From Ligula intestinalis (lineage: Eukaryota > Platyhelminthes > Cestoda > Diphyllobothriidea > Diphyllobothriidae): 64,000 nucleotides of DNA. The notes under the pieces were generated by a model. It was not told the DNA's origin. It saw only the letters and a list, made by a program, of their open reading frames with translations, and ran no database searches. Shown here piece by piece: positions 11,451 through 22,600 of the stretch (its first letter is position 1; every line of letters starts with the position of its first letter). The DNA lies in assembly GCA_036362985.1 (NCBI GenBank), contig JAYGXS010000003.1, forward strand, positions 30,248,716 through 30,312,715, in the 5' to 3' direction. A program made the translations under genes and the position numbers.

Positions 11451-12214
11451 AACTCTCGTCATGGTCACTTCCCTCGGCATTTAAGCTAGGTATTTAGGAC
11501 TAGGACCCAAACTTGTCTTGTTTCACCGGCACCCAAGCGCTGCTCATGCGACGAAACAGAAATTGGCCTTTTTTAAATAATGTGGATCCTTGGTCGCTGT
11601 GATTTGAATGTCGGCTGGTGAAGCAGCTGAAAACTCCAGTGTCAAGGAACCACCTTGTCTCTCGCCACGGCATATAAATAGGTTACCGAACCTCTACTAG
11701 GTCTTCGCATTTCTCGTAGAAACCCTTTTAGGTGGAGCGGGAGCTAGAGAATAAAACCGTTTGTCTGCCATCTGACTTACTTTAAAAAAAATTTATTACA
11801 ACCAGTTTCATGTTTTGGGAGAATCCTCTCCAGGTAAGCTTCATATATGCGCAGTTTGTACTTTAGTCCTGCTTGAACAAGATCGGACGATTATTATGCC
11901 CAGCTGACTAACCTGACTGTCGATGACCTCCTTGCCATGCTCATTTGATTGAATGTTTGATGCGAGGTAGCAGACAGGGTATCCACTACTCTGTAGGTTT
12001 TCCGCTTACAGCTTGACAAACCGTGAAACCAGGCCCGATCCTCTTTAATTGTCTGTGCCTCTTGACCACTTCTTAGCTGTTTTCGCATCTATCAGGGAAA
12101 CAAAACACACAACGACACAGTGCAGCTTTTCTGGCCGTGACGGTTGCCTCGGAAGCATAGTCAAAGTGCCAATACAAGTAAGCATGCGATTCCTAGGAAG
12201 TAATTGAGGAGAAT

Positions 12215-13015
12215 ACGACTCGACCGTTGGTGCAATACTCTTATTCGCCTGACATTTCGATATCCGTCGCGGATTCGTCGTCAAAGATCAATAGTAGATA
12301 GGGTACTACATGTACAGGAGTTTGCAGTATTTACAGGATGCAGTAATTACCGCAAACATATGACGACAATTAACCGTAATTGCCTTCTTGAGTGTGGGTA
12401 GTCTGTTGAACGGCATGCGGGCTCTGACCTGCTGACCCTTCATCACGCGCGGTGGACTCGGGCGTGATGGTTGCCCGGTCATATGGCCCTCCGGTAATGG
12501 TATAGGATGAGGCGGTGGCCTGTCCGTTCCCCAATTGCCGACTGGTTTTGGCCGAATTGAGTCTCAGCAGCAAATATGGATTGGGCAAATCGTTGCACTT
12601 GTTTATGGATTGGGGGACCTTGAACCATTACTGAAGTAATTATCAACTCACTCGAGTATCACCTCTTACGAGAAGTTCGACCTAATCCAATTTGAATGTG
12701 TGGCCGGGTGTCGTCGAATGAGCCGCAACTTGAGAATTGGCATCATTTTGCCGCACTGCTGCCGCGTGTTCAGCAATTCGGGTCTTCAGAAGTCTACCAG
12801 TTTCTCCGATACAGTTGTTTGACCCGCAACTGCACCAGATCCTGTAGACAACTCCAGATGTTTCTTGCCGTGGCAGCGGTTCTTTCATTTTCATTATCTG
12901 TCGCCTCCGGCCTGTATGCGACCCTGAATATGTCTCTGATGATGAATGCGCGACGGATGTTCGAAATGTCAGGCGAATAAAAGTATTGTCCCAGCGATCA
13001 AATTGTCTTCTTCTC
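12215..13015 (-). mobile_element. Penelope-like element copy with inverted termini and a GIY-YIG remnant
   Basis: On the minus strand the copy starts near 13015 with a terminal sequence (GATCGCTGGGACAATACT, then GCCTGACATTTCG). It carries a GIY-YIG stretch at 12867-12682 with SGVVYRIWCSCGS, CIGETGRLLKTRIAEH and VAAHST. It continues through the tail landmark PNPYLLLRLN..K.SRQLGN (12588-12370) and ends at 12215-12265 with the terminal sequence repeated in inverted sense. In a Penelope element the GIY-YIG nuclease nicks target DNA for insertion. No reverse transcriptase part is present, so the copy is internally deleted. The nuclease stretch itself is open for about 60 codons. Confidence 0.75.
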
Positions 13016-13837
13016 AATAGTCAAAGTGCTCAGACCACCGCCACCACCAGCGAAGCCGTCTGTGGGGTAGCTGGGTGACAAATGGTTGGGACCTAACGGG
13101 TGACAACAGAAAAGTAATCACCCCCATCTTGCTATTCACGTGTTCCCTTCCCCGCGATCCTCATCCCGTGATAGTAAGCTGGCATGCAGCGGTGCGACAA
13201 AAGAGCCGGCAGAATCCACTCAAGGAAACTAGTCGGGCTGACAAAGCTACAGGTTGCCAATAGAGGTAACCAGACGAGTCCCAGGAAGCAGCTAAGGCGA
13301 AGAGTCATCTTATTTTCCAGCGATAGCATCTTATGAGGCAAAAAGTGCTTATCAGCAAGGGCAGATAAAAAGAGCATTACTTCCTTTTCCTGCGCCAATT
13401 GCGGCGTGAAGTGTGACCGTAGGCTTGAATCTAATGACACAATGTCGGTGTCCTGTACAGTGTGGAATCTGGCGGTTAACAAGGTTAATGCGTTCTGGTA
13501 CCGAGCTCGTCATATGAAGTGCTCGTCTTGCGAAACCTAGCCAATCCAGCTGCATCGGTTCACTGACTGGTTGCAGGTCACGAAAGACCCACGTCCTGGA
13601 AGCAAGACTCAACGGTGGACCCAGGCGCACACGCACTGACAGCTCGTTAACTGAGCAGAAGCTCGTCAGCCCAAACACATTTTCTGCTAGTGGCTCGCTC
13701 GTTCCCTAAAATGCTCGTAAATGGAGCTGCTCATCATCCGAGGCTCCATTGTAATTGTACTACTGACTGCAGTAAATTCTTATATACAGAGGCAGAATCC
13801 GACAACAGGGACGGTCGACAAAGCTAGAAGGAGAAGA

Positions 13838-14382
13838 AGAAGAAGACTCGATCGCTGGGACAATATGTTGATTCGCCTGAAGTGTCTATCAGCATAGTGT
13901 CATCGTGACGGAAATTTGAATAAATTTGTGTTGGTCTGCCTGTTGTGGTGCAGGCTTAAAAGAGTAAGGTGAACTCTTGCGGTGCGGTGGCACTTACTCC
14001 GTAGTTTATCGCCTTTGTTGAAGATTAATTTACCCCGGTGGTAATCTAAAAGTGCTGCCCAACCGTACTAGTTGACTAATCATTATACTCAAGTCCAAGA
14101 TGGGTGCTGAAAGTTCAGCCGCTCAGAACCCGCACGCCCGCTGCAATGAGGCAATTAACTCTCAAGCGCGCAACTAGCCTTAATCGGGGGAGGGAGTCGC
14201 TAATTGTCATAAGTATGCAGTAACATAGCGACTATATCCTGTAAATACTGCAACTCTCTGCGTATGAACTACCCATATCTTGCTAATACCCGTTTGTGCT
14301 GATGAGGGTTCCGTGACGGACTTCGAAACGTCAGGCCAACAAAATTCTTGTTCCAGCGATCGCATCTGCTTCTTCTCAATGT
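13838..14382 (+). mobile_element. Short Penelope-derived unit with inverted termini
   Basis: The left end (13838-13900) reads AGAAGAAGAAGACTCGATCG, CTGGGACAAT and TTCGCCTGAAGTG. The right end (14296-14382) reads GACGGACTTCGAAACGTCAG, GCCAACAAAATTCTTGTTCC and AGCGATCGCATCTGCTTCTT, the reverse complement of the same sequence. The interior keeps only the last part of the tail. It lies in the carrier intron, 128 bp before the terminal exon. Confidence 0.7.
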
Positions 14383-14509
14383 GATGAATATTCCTGACAG
14401 ATAGGCAGATTTAGTGATACTGCCTCTTTTTGAGTCTGCTTAGAGCTTTTGCGGACTCGATAGTGTTGATGGTGACGGCTTTGATCATTAATATTTCTCG
14501 TAACTTTAG

Positions 14510-14694
14510 GTCACCCGGAATACACCCGAAGTATCCTCGGAACCATTCGGATTGTTTACCAACACGAGGGTATCTTCCATGGGCTCTACAAAGGCGTGAC
14601 TATGAACTGGATCAAGGGCCCCATCGCCTCGGGTGTGAGTTTCACCGTATTCCACCAAATACAGTACCTTCACCAGTGGTTGCGGTCAAGGTAG
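14510..14694 (+). CDS. SLC25A42: Mitochondrial carrier (SLC25A42-like), terminal coding exon
   Basis: Acceptor TAACTTTAG at 14501-14509. The exon opens with two bases that complete the split codon of the exon ending at 4829, giving Gly. It reads HPEYTRSILGTIRIVYQHEG, then IFHGLYKGVTMNWIKGPIAS, then GVSFTVFHQIQYLHQWLRSR and TAG at 14692-14694. EGIFHGLYKG is the [DE]G(4)[YW][KR]G motif on the matrix side of the third repeat. NWIKGPIASGVSF is transmembrane helix 6, and MNW[VI]KGPIA is characteristic of SLC25A42. The two exons together give the whole third repeat. The frame lies in a different register from the longest open frame here (14430-14774), which is a shadow. The intron before it is 9680 bp. 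Confidence 0.88.
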
Positions 14695-14765
14695 TAGTGA
14701 CAGTCATCACCAGCACGTACCCAAGTCGTCTTCTCATGGTCAGGACTCGTAGAAGAAGAAGAAGC

Positions 14766-14771
14766 AATAAA
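14766..14771 (+). promoter_or_regulatory. Polyadenylation signal AATAAA
   Basis: AATAAA 71 bases after the carrier stop codon, inside a short GAAGAAGAAG-rich 3' region. The distance suits a short 3' UTR. Confidence 0.55.
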
Positions 14772-16175
14772 TGACTGGGAGCAGGACGGGTGGGGGGATC
14801 TTACCTCCTGTCCATCTCCTTCCAGCTCTTTTAGCGCTTGTATGTCTTTCGACACTCCTCTCTCGTGGTGATATTGTTCACTTACCCAACTTGCTTTCAG
14901 TTCTCCCCCCCTGAACCTTACCGGTCGGGCTTACTCCTACTCTATGTTCCTTCTTTCAAGAGCTCTTTTTATAGCATCCACTCAGCGGTTTACCTCCCTC
15001 CCCCTCCTGGCTTGTAGAAGCATGTGCGACCACCTCCTGTACCTATTTCTTCCCTCCCCCTGAAGTATGTGTAGATGTTTCCGCTAACCTAGAAGTGTTA
15101 TGTACACCTCCCTACCTCACACGCTTCTAACTTTTTTTATCAGTCTTTGCTGTCACCTGTTGTTACTCCTTCTCCTTTGACCTGAAAAAGAAGAAAACAA
15201 GGAGGAAGAATGCTAGTCTGCCAATGTATTAGCATAATATTTTTTGTACATTTTTGGAAGAAAAAAAGTCCTTCCCCTTATGCGTTTATATTTACGTTTG
15301 TATCTTGTCGCTAAAATTGACTGATCCCGGTCGGGTCCGCGGGTCGTTTGCCGCACTGGGCACCTTGTTTGCAGTTGAACCACTGATGGTTCAATAACTC
15401 CTCCTCATTTAACGGTTCGCATGAACTATTTTGAATGCTATAGTCGGAATCTGGAGACTGCATATCTGCGCACATACCGTATACTTTTCTGCCTTCCACC
15501 GCTCTCTTCCTCGGTTGTGGTTTCGCCTGAGTGCTTATCGATAACGGAAGCTACCCCTAAGTCGGAAGTCAGGTAAGACTGATAAGGTTGGACTGTGTTT
15601 ACTGTAAGGAGGCACTTACAAGGCCTCTGTGGAAATGAGCTGCGGCAGTAGTCGGGACAGTACTTTGGGTATGTCTGTGCGTGTGGGACTAGTTGCAATC
15701 TCACCCTCCCTCATCCCCGGTCTTATTGACTTTGACTTTACACCGGAAACGGATGTGGGAGTGGCGAGCAAGTGGGTAGATTCTGTGCGAGTTTGCCTAA
15801 ACTCCTGTTTTTTCTCGCACTAGTTCTCTGTGTTGCTCCTGCTTGCTGTAGCCTTCATGTCACTTGCCCAGCTCGCCTCAGTGTGTTGCGGCTTGCTTCA
15901 GCGTCTGCTGCGGCTGTTGGAGCACGCGGTGCCCATCGTCAAAATCGACAGGGGAACTATACTAGTTGCAACCTGGCTCTTGTTGCCTCAGCCAATCAGG
16001 AAGCGGTGCACACTGATTAGCTTAGAGTTCGCAGGGCTAGGGGCATGACATCGACCTGATTGAGAGACGGACAATGCGGGTGGCTCGGCAAGGAGTGTGG
16101 GACGAGCAGCCAATGCGCCTGCAAGCTTGGCAGTCGAAGATAAGGTGTCAGCGCAGTGGTTCTGTAGGGGGTTTA
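14772..16175. other. No gene seen
   Basis: Start of the 25 kb between the two convergent host genes. The first 500 bases are pyrimidine-rich (many CTCC and TTCC tracts). No conserved frame, repeat copy or tRNA was recognised. Confidence 0.5.
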
Positions 16176-16179
16176 AATC

Positions 16180-16358
16180 GTGGTCGTACTGGGATCACTT
16201 CAATCATCAGGTTGAATCCCAGATTGGAGGTGAAAGGCAAGAGTCACCAGCATGAGGGTTTTATTGTGTTCAGGATCCTGAGTTGCTGTCTCAGGTGACA
16301 GTGGCCACTGGCGAAGCCGGCGCTGGTCCTGACTGCATCCAGCCAGGCTTGAGAGGGT
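16180..16358 (-). repeat. Repeat R2, minus-strand copy
   Basis: Its reverse complement matches 33060-33240: GGATGCAGTCAGGACCAGCG or GGACGCAGCCAACACTAGCT, then GGCTTCGCC.GTGGCCACTG, then CCTTTCA.CT.CAA..TGG.ATT, then CCTGATGATTG. The class is unknown. Confidence 0.65.
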
Positions 16359-16639
16359 CGACTGAGTGTCGTGTGAGGTGACGACAGTTGCTTAAGTAGG
16401 ATTGTGAAGCAAGTTCAGGTGTTATGTTATTGGTGTGTTGCAATTGCCAAAGTGGATGTCATCTGTGGAGGTCTTTGCCGCATAAGCCGAGGGGTGATAT
16501 ATTTAAGTGGTTCTTAGGCAGGCGTGCTTAGTTGGACGCACGTGTACCCGCGGGCGTGTGCGCACGTGTGGACGTGACTGAGTAAGCTGAGTTCAACTGT
16601 CGGGTCCGCCGGCGCGCCGAAGAACACGGGGTGTTGATG

Positions 16640-18180
16640 CAGCTGTTATCGGTTAGCCAGAAGCAGCTGCGAGGTCAAGACTCGGGGGACGAGGGCGCCA
16701 GTTTAAGAAAGCATTGGACCAGTTGTTTGTGACGACACAGCTTTGAGGCAGCGAGCCTTGTAGAACGAAGGGGGAATGGGCATTGTGGCTGTCAACCGCA
16801 GGTCTGACACGGACTTCGAGAAGAGAAACTTGTCGTATGCAAAAGGCTGTGAAGATGCAGAACGGGGCAGCCGTCCGGGTGGTAACATTATGTACGGCTC
16901 TATAGTCATCGCAGGGGTGCCAGGCATCAGTGGTGGCCTTGGAAACCATGAGGAGGGGTGAGGTCTGTGAACGATGCCCAGGCGAGAGGGGGAGTGACAC
17001 ATTTTTCCAGAAAAAATGGCTCCAATCACTGAGACCAAGGGATAAGTTAATAAAATCCTCAAAAATCTGGAGGTTTGCATTAAATCCACGTCTGCCATGG
17101 AGACAGGTTTGATCTCAACTTCTGGATTTCCGTTACTTTACCTGTGAGGTAGCGTGCAATAAATGGGAGTACAGAGTATTGATAGACTGATGTACGGCAG
17201 AAACTCTGTCGGAGGTGTCGGTGCATAGTATGGGGAGACTTGTAGCTATTAATTCAGCGTCAAGTGGATGAGTAACTTCACTGAAAATGCTGTCAGCAAC
17301 TTTTTTGACTGTTGTAACGTATGGCTGTCTTATGGCATTAGCTAAACATCATAAGAAAAACCGTTAGCTGAAGAGAAAATTCGGAGGATACGTCTGAAAA
17401 TAACCAGAGCGCAGAAGCGAATGAAAAGGAACATGCGGGCATCTATAAATCGTCAGATTAGGTTTAGGGGTTTGGGATGTGAACGTAACCGACGGATATT
17501 GTATAGCAGTTTGCGAATTTTAATGAAGAGGGTTTCAACATGAATCAATAGAACGGTGTGATTATGGCTAAAGCAACTCGTTCTATAAGTTTCAGTAGTT
17601 CAGCCTCTTAATCTCCTGAGAAATTAATTTTGGTTCGTGGTATAAATCAGTACATTTAAGGTCGATAGGCGTAGACCTTGAATATACTGATGTATACCGC
17701 GAAAAAAATTAATTTATCAGGAAATTAAAAAGTTGAACTTTCAACACTGGTATATCAACCAGAAAGCAGATAGGGAAAGCTGGGGGACCCACTGATGAGC
17801 CGGATCCCTCACAGCAATGTCAAGCAGCGGTAGAATACCGGCAAAACACGTGTTTACGCCTTTAAGCTAGTACTTAGGCTGTAAGTATAGGAAGTTATAA
17901 CAGTTTCACTGGTAGGGGAGACCAAAAAATTGGATAATATGGTTTGGAACCAGAAGTAGAGGTAATTTTGGGGATGGTTAAATAAGTTGACTCGGCTAGT
18001 TCTGCATGGCCTGAACTCATACACGCCCTCGATTAAACTTATATGGTCTGAAGGGATTTTGTTTAAAATAGATTTATCTCGGTTTGATACGGTATCTGGC
18101 TATAAAAAACATTTTGTTTTCATGTGTTGAAATACGCCCGCCAAACATTTTACAGGACTATATAGAAAAACACTACTTGA
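16640..18180. other. No gene seen
   Basis: GC-rich and unrecognised to about 17.1 kb, then AT-rich with no open frame of note. Nothing here resembles a known domain. Confidence 0.45.
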
Positions 18181-18189
18181 TGAGTCTTC

Positions 18190-18430
18190 GCCGATAGCTA
18201 ACGGAACTCACTCGTCTTGCTCTGCCTTGGGTCGCATTATCGAGCCCCGCTGGCAGCTGCACAGCGGCTAGTAGTCTAGGCGGACAGCATTGCCAGCAAA
18301 CACAAAGGAGACTAGAATGGCCATTTCAGACTCATTAGTCCTCATCAGCCGGTCGTACTCAACGCAAATTAATGCCCCGTCTGAGGCTTTAACACGTGAC
18401 CCTTTGATTACAAATCTTGGGTGGTGCACT
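18190..18430 (-). mobile_element. tRNA-headed SINE, minus copy with tail and body
   Basis: Reads tail to body: CGATAGCTAACGGAACTCAC, then TCGAGCCCCGCTGGCAGC, then GCATTGCCAGCAAACACAAA, then GGAGACTAGAATGGCCATTT and CATCAGCCGGTCGTACTC. It abuts a plus-strand copy, forming an imperfect inverted repeat. Confidence 0.75.
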
Positions 18431-18570
18431 TCTCTGCCGGCAACGCTAACTGCCTTGACGACTGGCCGTTGTGTGGCTGCTGTCGGGGCTCGAGAATGAA
18501 GCCCGAAGTTGAAGGGGACAAGTGAGTTCCGTTAGCGATCGGTGAACGTTCATCAATGAATGTAAATAGA
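18405..18570 (+). mobile_element. tRNA-headed SINE, plus copy, tail part
   Basis: GGGTGGTGCACTTCT, then TGTGTGGCTGCTGTCGGGGC, then TCGAGAATGA, then GAGTTCCGTTAGCGATCGGT and GAACGTTCATCAATGAATGT. This is the 3' tail of the family, facing the copy at 18190. Confidence 0.7.
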
Positions 18571-19479
18571 TCGCTAATGTTAACCTTTTTATTTCTTCGA
18601 AAATGCACGCACAAACTCAAAGTTCATGCATTAGAACGAGACTTTTCGGTCTCGGTCCCAGAGTGGATATGCGTATTTAAGTTTATTTCCACTAGCCACT
18701 GCAAAAACTCATCGTATAATATCCACGATCTACTAATAAGCAGTCGTAAGTATACAAGAACTGAATGATTTAGCTAGTACTCGTAGCGTCAACATGTTAA
18801 ACCAGTCAGTGGCAACGACTTCCTTTTATATATCTGCGCTCTTTACACTTTACCACCGTACAGAAACAAATCAGACCAAGCCAGACAATGATAAAGAAAT
18901 CTTCACAATTGACTGATAATCTGGTGGTTTTTTCCATAGAATTTCAGACTCGAATCCAGGCAAGGAGACCCGAATGGGCAGTCAAAACGTACGTGTTGGC
19001 GTTGCATATATTGTGGTTGTGTCGGAAGAAATCGCTAGACTGAAATTTTGAGATTGGGGTCCCTTACAGACCGGAATTCATAATCTACGGTCAACCCACG
19101 CATCCTATGGATCCAATAACCACAAATCAGAAATGCGGTATGCCCTTTTGTATGGGATAGGCAGTTCGATCGTCGCTCTCTACAATGTCTACCACGAGCC
19201 TCAGCAAGCGGAAAAGAGGTGGTGGTGCAGCGGTTCTACAGCCCACCTACTTCAAACTCGAGATGCCACTAACGTGTTCTTGCTGAGTAAATCTTGGTCG
19301 CGCCTTTCCCAGCGCGATGGCGCATGTCCGCACCGACGCGCGACCTTTGCCCTCGCACGACCGGGGTGCAGAGATGCACCTCAGACTGTTCGATCAATTA
19401 GCGTCGCGAAGCACTCGTGGCCAATCAGCTTCCTGAAGTGCTCTCCGGGCCTCAGTCAATTCCTCCACCGACGGACACT

Positions 19480-19740
19480 TGGGAATCAGCTCTGAGTGGG
19501 ACGCTCGTTCACACGCCCTCACGGCCGGACCGAGCGGCAACTTCCTCCTAATTCTTCTGTACATAATATATTGTTCCTAACACTCCGGCCTTCTCAAGAC
19601 TTCTCTCCTCTCCCAAGGAACCCGGCCTGGAAGATCGGGGCTGTTAGGGTTAACCACCTTAGACTTCACACCTATAGTGGCTCCGGTGTGATTATAGTGA
19701 AAAAAGATTTGCAGAGAATTTACCCCACTTACTGACCGCT
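19480..19740 (+). repeat. Repeat R3, copy 1
   Basis: Pairs with 25345-25620. Shared landmarks: TTCTGTACATAATATATTGTT or GGTGTACAGAATATTCTAGT, then CTAACACTCCGGCCTTCTCA or CTGACACTCTGGCTTTCCCA, then AGACTTCTC, then GGGTTAACCAC or GGGTTTAACTC. No coding frame is kept in both. Confidence 0.6.
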
Positions 19741-19879
19741 CCCTTACCTGAACTCGATATAAACAGAAATTCGAGACGACCGGAGATGAGGGAGGATGCA
19801 GGCTGTGTGCCCGAAACATACTCCAACAAGCTCCACAACAACACCATCTTGCTACGTGTGCGGCAGCGCCATAATGGCC

Positions 19880-20152
19880 ACATTAAGAAGAAGAAGCCAT
19901 TGCAGCCTGACCCTTAGCCCGCAGTAAGCTACCCCACATGACAAAATACACACACAGTGGGCCGACTGTGGTGTCCGAGTTATTCCTCTCAGTTTGCAAC
20001 CCTCCAAGCCGCGGCTTTCGGCGTACCGTGATAGTTTCAAGTGCAGCAGAGGGTTTTTAGTGAGGAAAGAAATGCGCTGAGGGTCGACCTCACTACTTCG
20101 CCCACCGCCAAAACAGGCCACCACCTAGCTGATCGGTCGCCGTAGGTGGGAT
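19880..20152 (-). repeat. Repeat R1, minus-strand copy
   Basis: Reverse complement of the first two-thirds of the units at 8478 and 20983: ACACACACAGTGGGCCGAC, GGGTCGACCTCACT, CACCGCC and CACCACCTAGCTGATCGGTC. With the copy at 20983 it forms an inverted pair about 830 bp apart. Confidence 0.7.
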
Positions 20153-20479
20153 GGGGGAGCTGACTCCTTCTAAGCCCCTTGTTATGTGAATCCTTGCGTA
20201 CGGTATATTTCGTGTCTTATTCCTTTCTTCTCAGTGTTACTGGCTTAGATAACTTGGGGCTGTTTATGGCTTACGTACATGGATATATAAATTCGTCTTG
20301 AACCCTCCTATTGCGTCAGTTTTGCTACATTCTTTTGCAACGTATTTAAATTTACTTCGGAAATCTGATCTTCATTGGCATTTATTAGTAGAGCCCTAGT
20401 CTCCATCCTCTGACAGATCACTTATTTTGTTTCGAGTGCTTATACTCACCCTCATGTGGTGAGACCTGTATGATTTGGG

Positions 20480-20845
20480 ATCTGTACCGAAGCCAAAACA
20501 CCGACGTTTGTGTGGCGATGGAAATGCGCACGGAGACGTTTCATAACTTTTAATTTTAACACCAGCTTTGTTTGCAGATGGAGCGCCAACAAAGAAAAGG
20601 GATAAATGAAGCGCCGTTTTCCCGTAAGGAAATTTTAACAAGACAAACGCGACGAAAACGCAAAATTTTATTGACATCGTCGAATAACGCGACTTATTTT
20701 GACTGCTCTTCTGTCCGTTGCACTTTTAATCCTGCCTGAAATGTTTTCAATGTAATCTGAACTGGCTGGCTTAGATGAATTCCCCCTAGCCATACGCACC
20801 TGCCTATCAGAACAACAGCTCAGGCTGAGAAGGCAGCCAGCTGAC
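20480..20845 (+). repeat. Repeat R4, copy 1
   Basis: Matches 21775-22240 in direct orientation: CCGAAGCCAAAACA, TGTGGCGATGG.AATG, GCAGATGGAG.GCCAA, GTTGCACTTTTAATCCTGCC, and GGCTTAGATGA or TGCTTAGGTGA. No host-like protein is encoded. Confidence 0.75.
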
Positions 20846-20982
20846 GCATGTACCAGACACACCATCAACCCAATGCGTGTTTTGTGTAGAGGCTGCTGCG
20901 TGGACTGGGAGTCAGGCGGTGACGGCTCCTTCCAGGCCCCCGGTTGTGTAAATCCTGGTCCTGCTTTGCTTTTTAGTATTGC

Positions 20983-21425
20983 GCCCATCCCACCTCAGTC
21001 GACTGATCAGCTAGGCGGTGGCCTGTCGCTGGCGGTTAGAAAGAGAGTGATGCCGACGCTCAGCGCATTTCTTTGCTCACTGAAATCAATCTGATGCGCT
21101 TGAAGCTATTGCGGTGCGCTAAAACTCGTGGCTTGGAGGATTGTCAACTGGCGGGATAACTTGGACACCGCAACCAGTGCAGTGTGTGTCTTGCTGTGTG
21201 GAGTGGCTTAGTGCGGGCTGATAGTCAGGTTCAATGACTCCTTCTTAATGTGGCCTTTATGGCGCTCCCAGGCGGGAGCCTATCTAGCGAAGTGTATTGT
21301 TGGTACGCGTTTGGAGTTTTGGTCGCGCCAGCCACCTGCGCCTTCCTCCACCTCCGGTCTTCTAGGCTATTGTCTTGACGTCAAGCCCCTATGTGGCAGT
21401 GGTCAGGGAGTGGGGTAGATTCTCC
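20983..21425 (+). repeat. Repeat R1, long copy
   Basis: Second full-length copy of the unit at 8478-8905, with the same landmarks in the same order. It lies between the two R4 copies. Confidence 0.75.
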
Positions 21426-21534
21426 GCATGTCTTCCTTGACTATAATCCCGCGTGAGTTACTGTATCGCTTTAGCCTGCTGAAGCGCGTGGTACACATCG
21501 TCCAGATGTGTGTATGTGTGTAAAGGGGGCCAGG

Positions 21535-21690
21535 TAATGCTGTGGCACGCACAGACGGGTTCGCCAGTCCCGTCAGCCACTGCGTCCGATCCCGCATCTG
21601 GTTTTCTTAACTCCGTCTTGATACCGGGCTCAGGTGAGTGGGGAGAGAGAGAGTGAGCTAGGTGCAGCGCATGTCCATTATCATTTGAAA
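21535..21690 (+). repeat. 3' half of repeat R1
   Basis: TGTGGCACGCACAGACGGGTT, CTTAACTCCGTCTTGATACC, GGGCTCAGGTGAGTGGGGAG. Matches 25645-25800. Confidence 0.6.
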
Positions 21691-21774
21691 CTCATTCACG
21701 CGCGGATCACGGTTCCCGTACCATCCTGTTGGGGAGCACTCGGTGGAGATAATCAAAATCGATAGTCGAATCGC

Positions 21775-22240
21775 CACCGAAGCCAAAACAACTAGGTTTA
21801 TGTGGCGATGGGAATGTGCGCAGAGGACTCATTCACATGCCCAGACGTTTCTGAAATTTCATTTTAGCATCACGTGGGTATGCAGATGGAGTGCCAATAA
21901 AGGTAACGGATAAGTGAAGCTTTGTCCTCCCGGAATAAATTTGAACCAAAGGCGACAGAATAAGCAGAATTTATTAACGCCATCGACTTTCGTGACCTTT
22001 TGTGTTGCACTTTTAATCCTGCCTAAAATGCTCTCACTGCAATTTGAATGCGCTTGCTTAGGTGACTCCCGCCCCCCTTCCCTCTCAACATGCGCACCGG
22101 TGACTACTTTTCGGAGGGTTGCACTTTTAATCCGCCTGAAATGTTTTAATCGTACTCTTAACTGGCTTGCCTAGATAACTCTCCCCTCCCACCATGCGCA
22201 CCCGTAGGTCAGACCAACAGTTTACGCTTCCAGAAGAGCA
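21775..22240 (+). repeat. Repeat R4, copy 2, with an internal duplication
   Basis: Direct copy of 20480-20845 about 1.29 kb downstream. The 3' segment starting GTTGCACTTTTAATCC occurs twice, at about 22002 and 22116. Each is followed by CTTGC.TAG.T.ACTC and a CATGCGCACC end. Confidence 0.75.
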
Positions 22241-22499
22241 GTTGGCGAGCACACGTAAGTTTTCGATACATTCTCATCGGGCCAGTACATTTAAATGAGA
22301 ACGGGTTAGAATGTTAACAGATGGTCAATGATGTTCATCTTATCATCCAGATTGTTCGTGCCTTATCTACCTATCACGTTTCAGCCCTCTAGGTCGATAT
22401 TTAATTGGACAGTTTTTGACTTATTAATAGGCAATGACCGTATGCAGTTGAATAGGAGGCCGCGAAATTCTATGACGCCAGTAAACTCTGGGCATTTCG

Positions 22500-22600
22500 T
22501 CGCCTTTATCTTGTTCAAAGTTAAAGGCGACTGGAATGCTCATTTCTGGCTTATTAGCCGTCACCAACTGGTCATAGCCAAATCTCATTTTTGGATAGCA
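22500..22600 (-). mobile_element. tRNA-headed SINE, body fragment
   Basis: Minus-strand copy of the body: CGACTGGAATGCTCATTTCT then GGCTTATTAGCCGTCACCAA. Confidence 0.6.
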
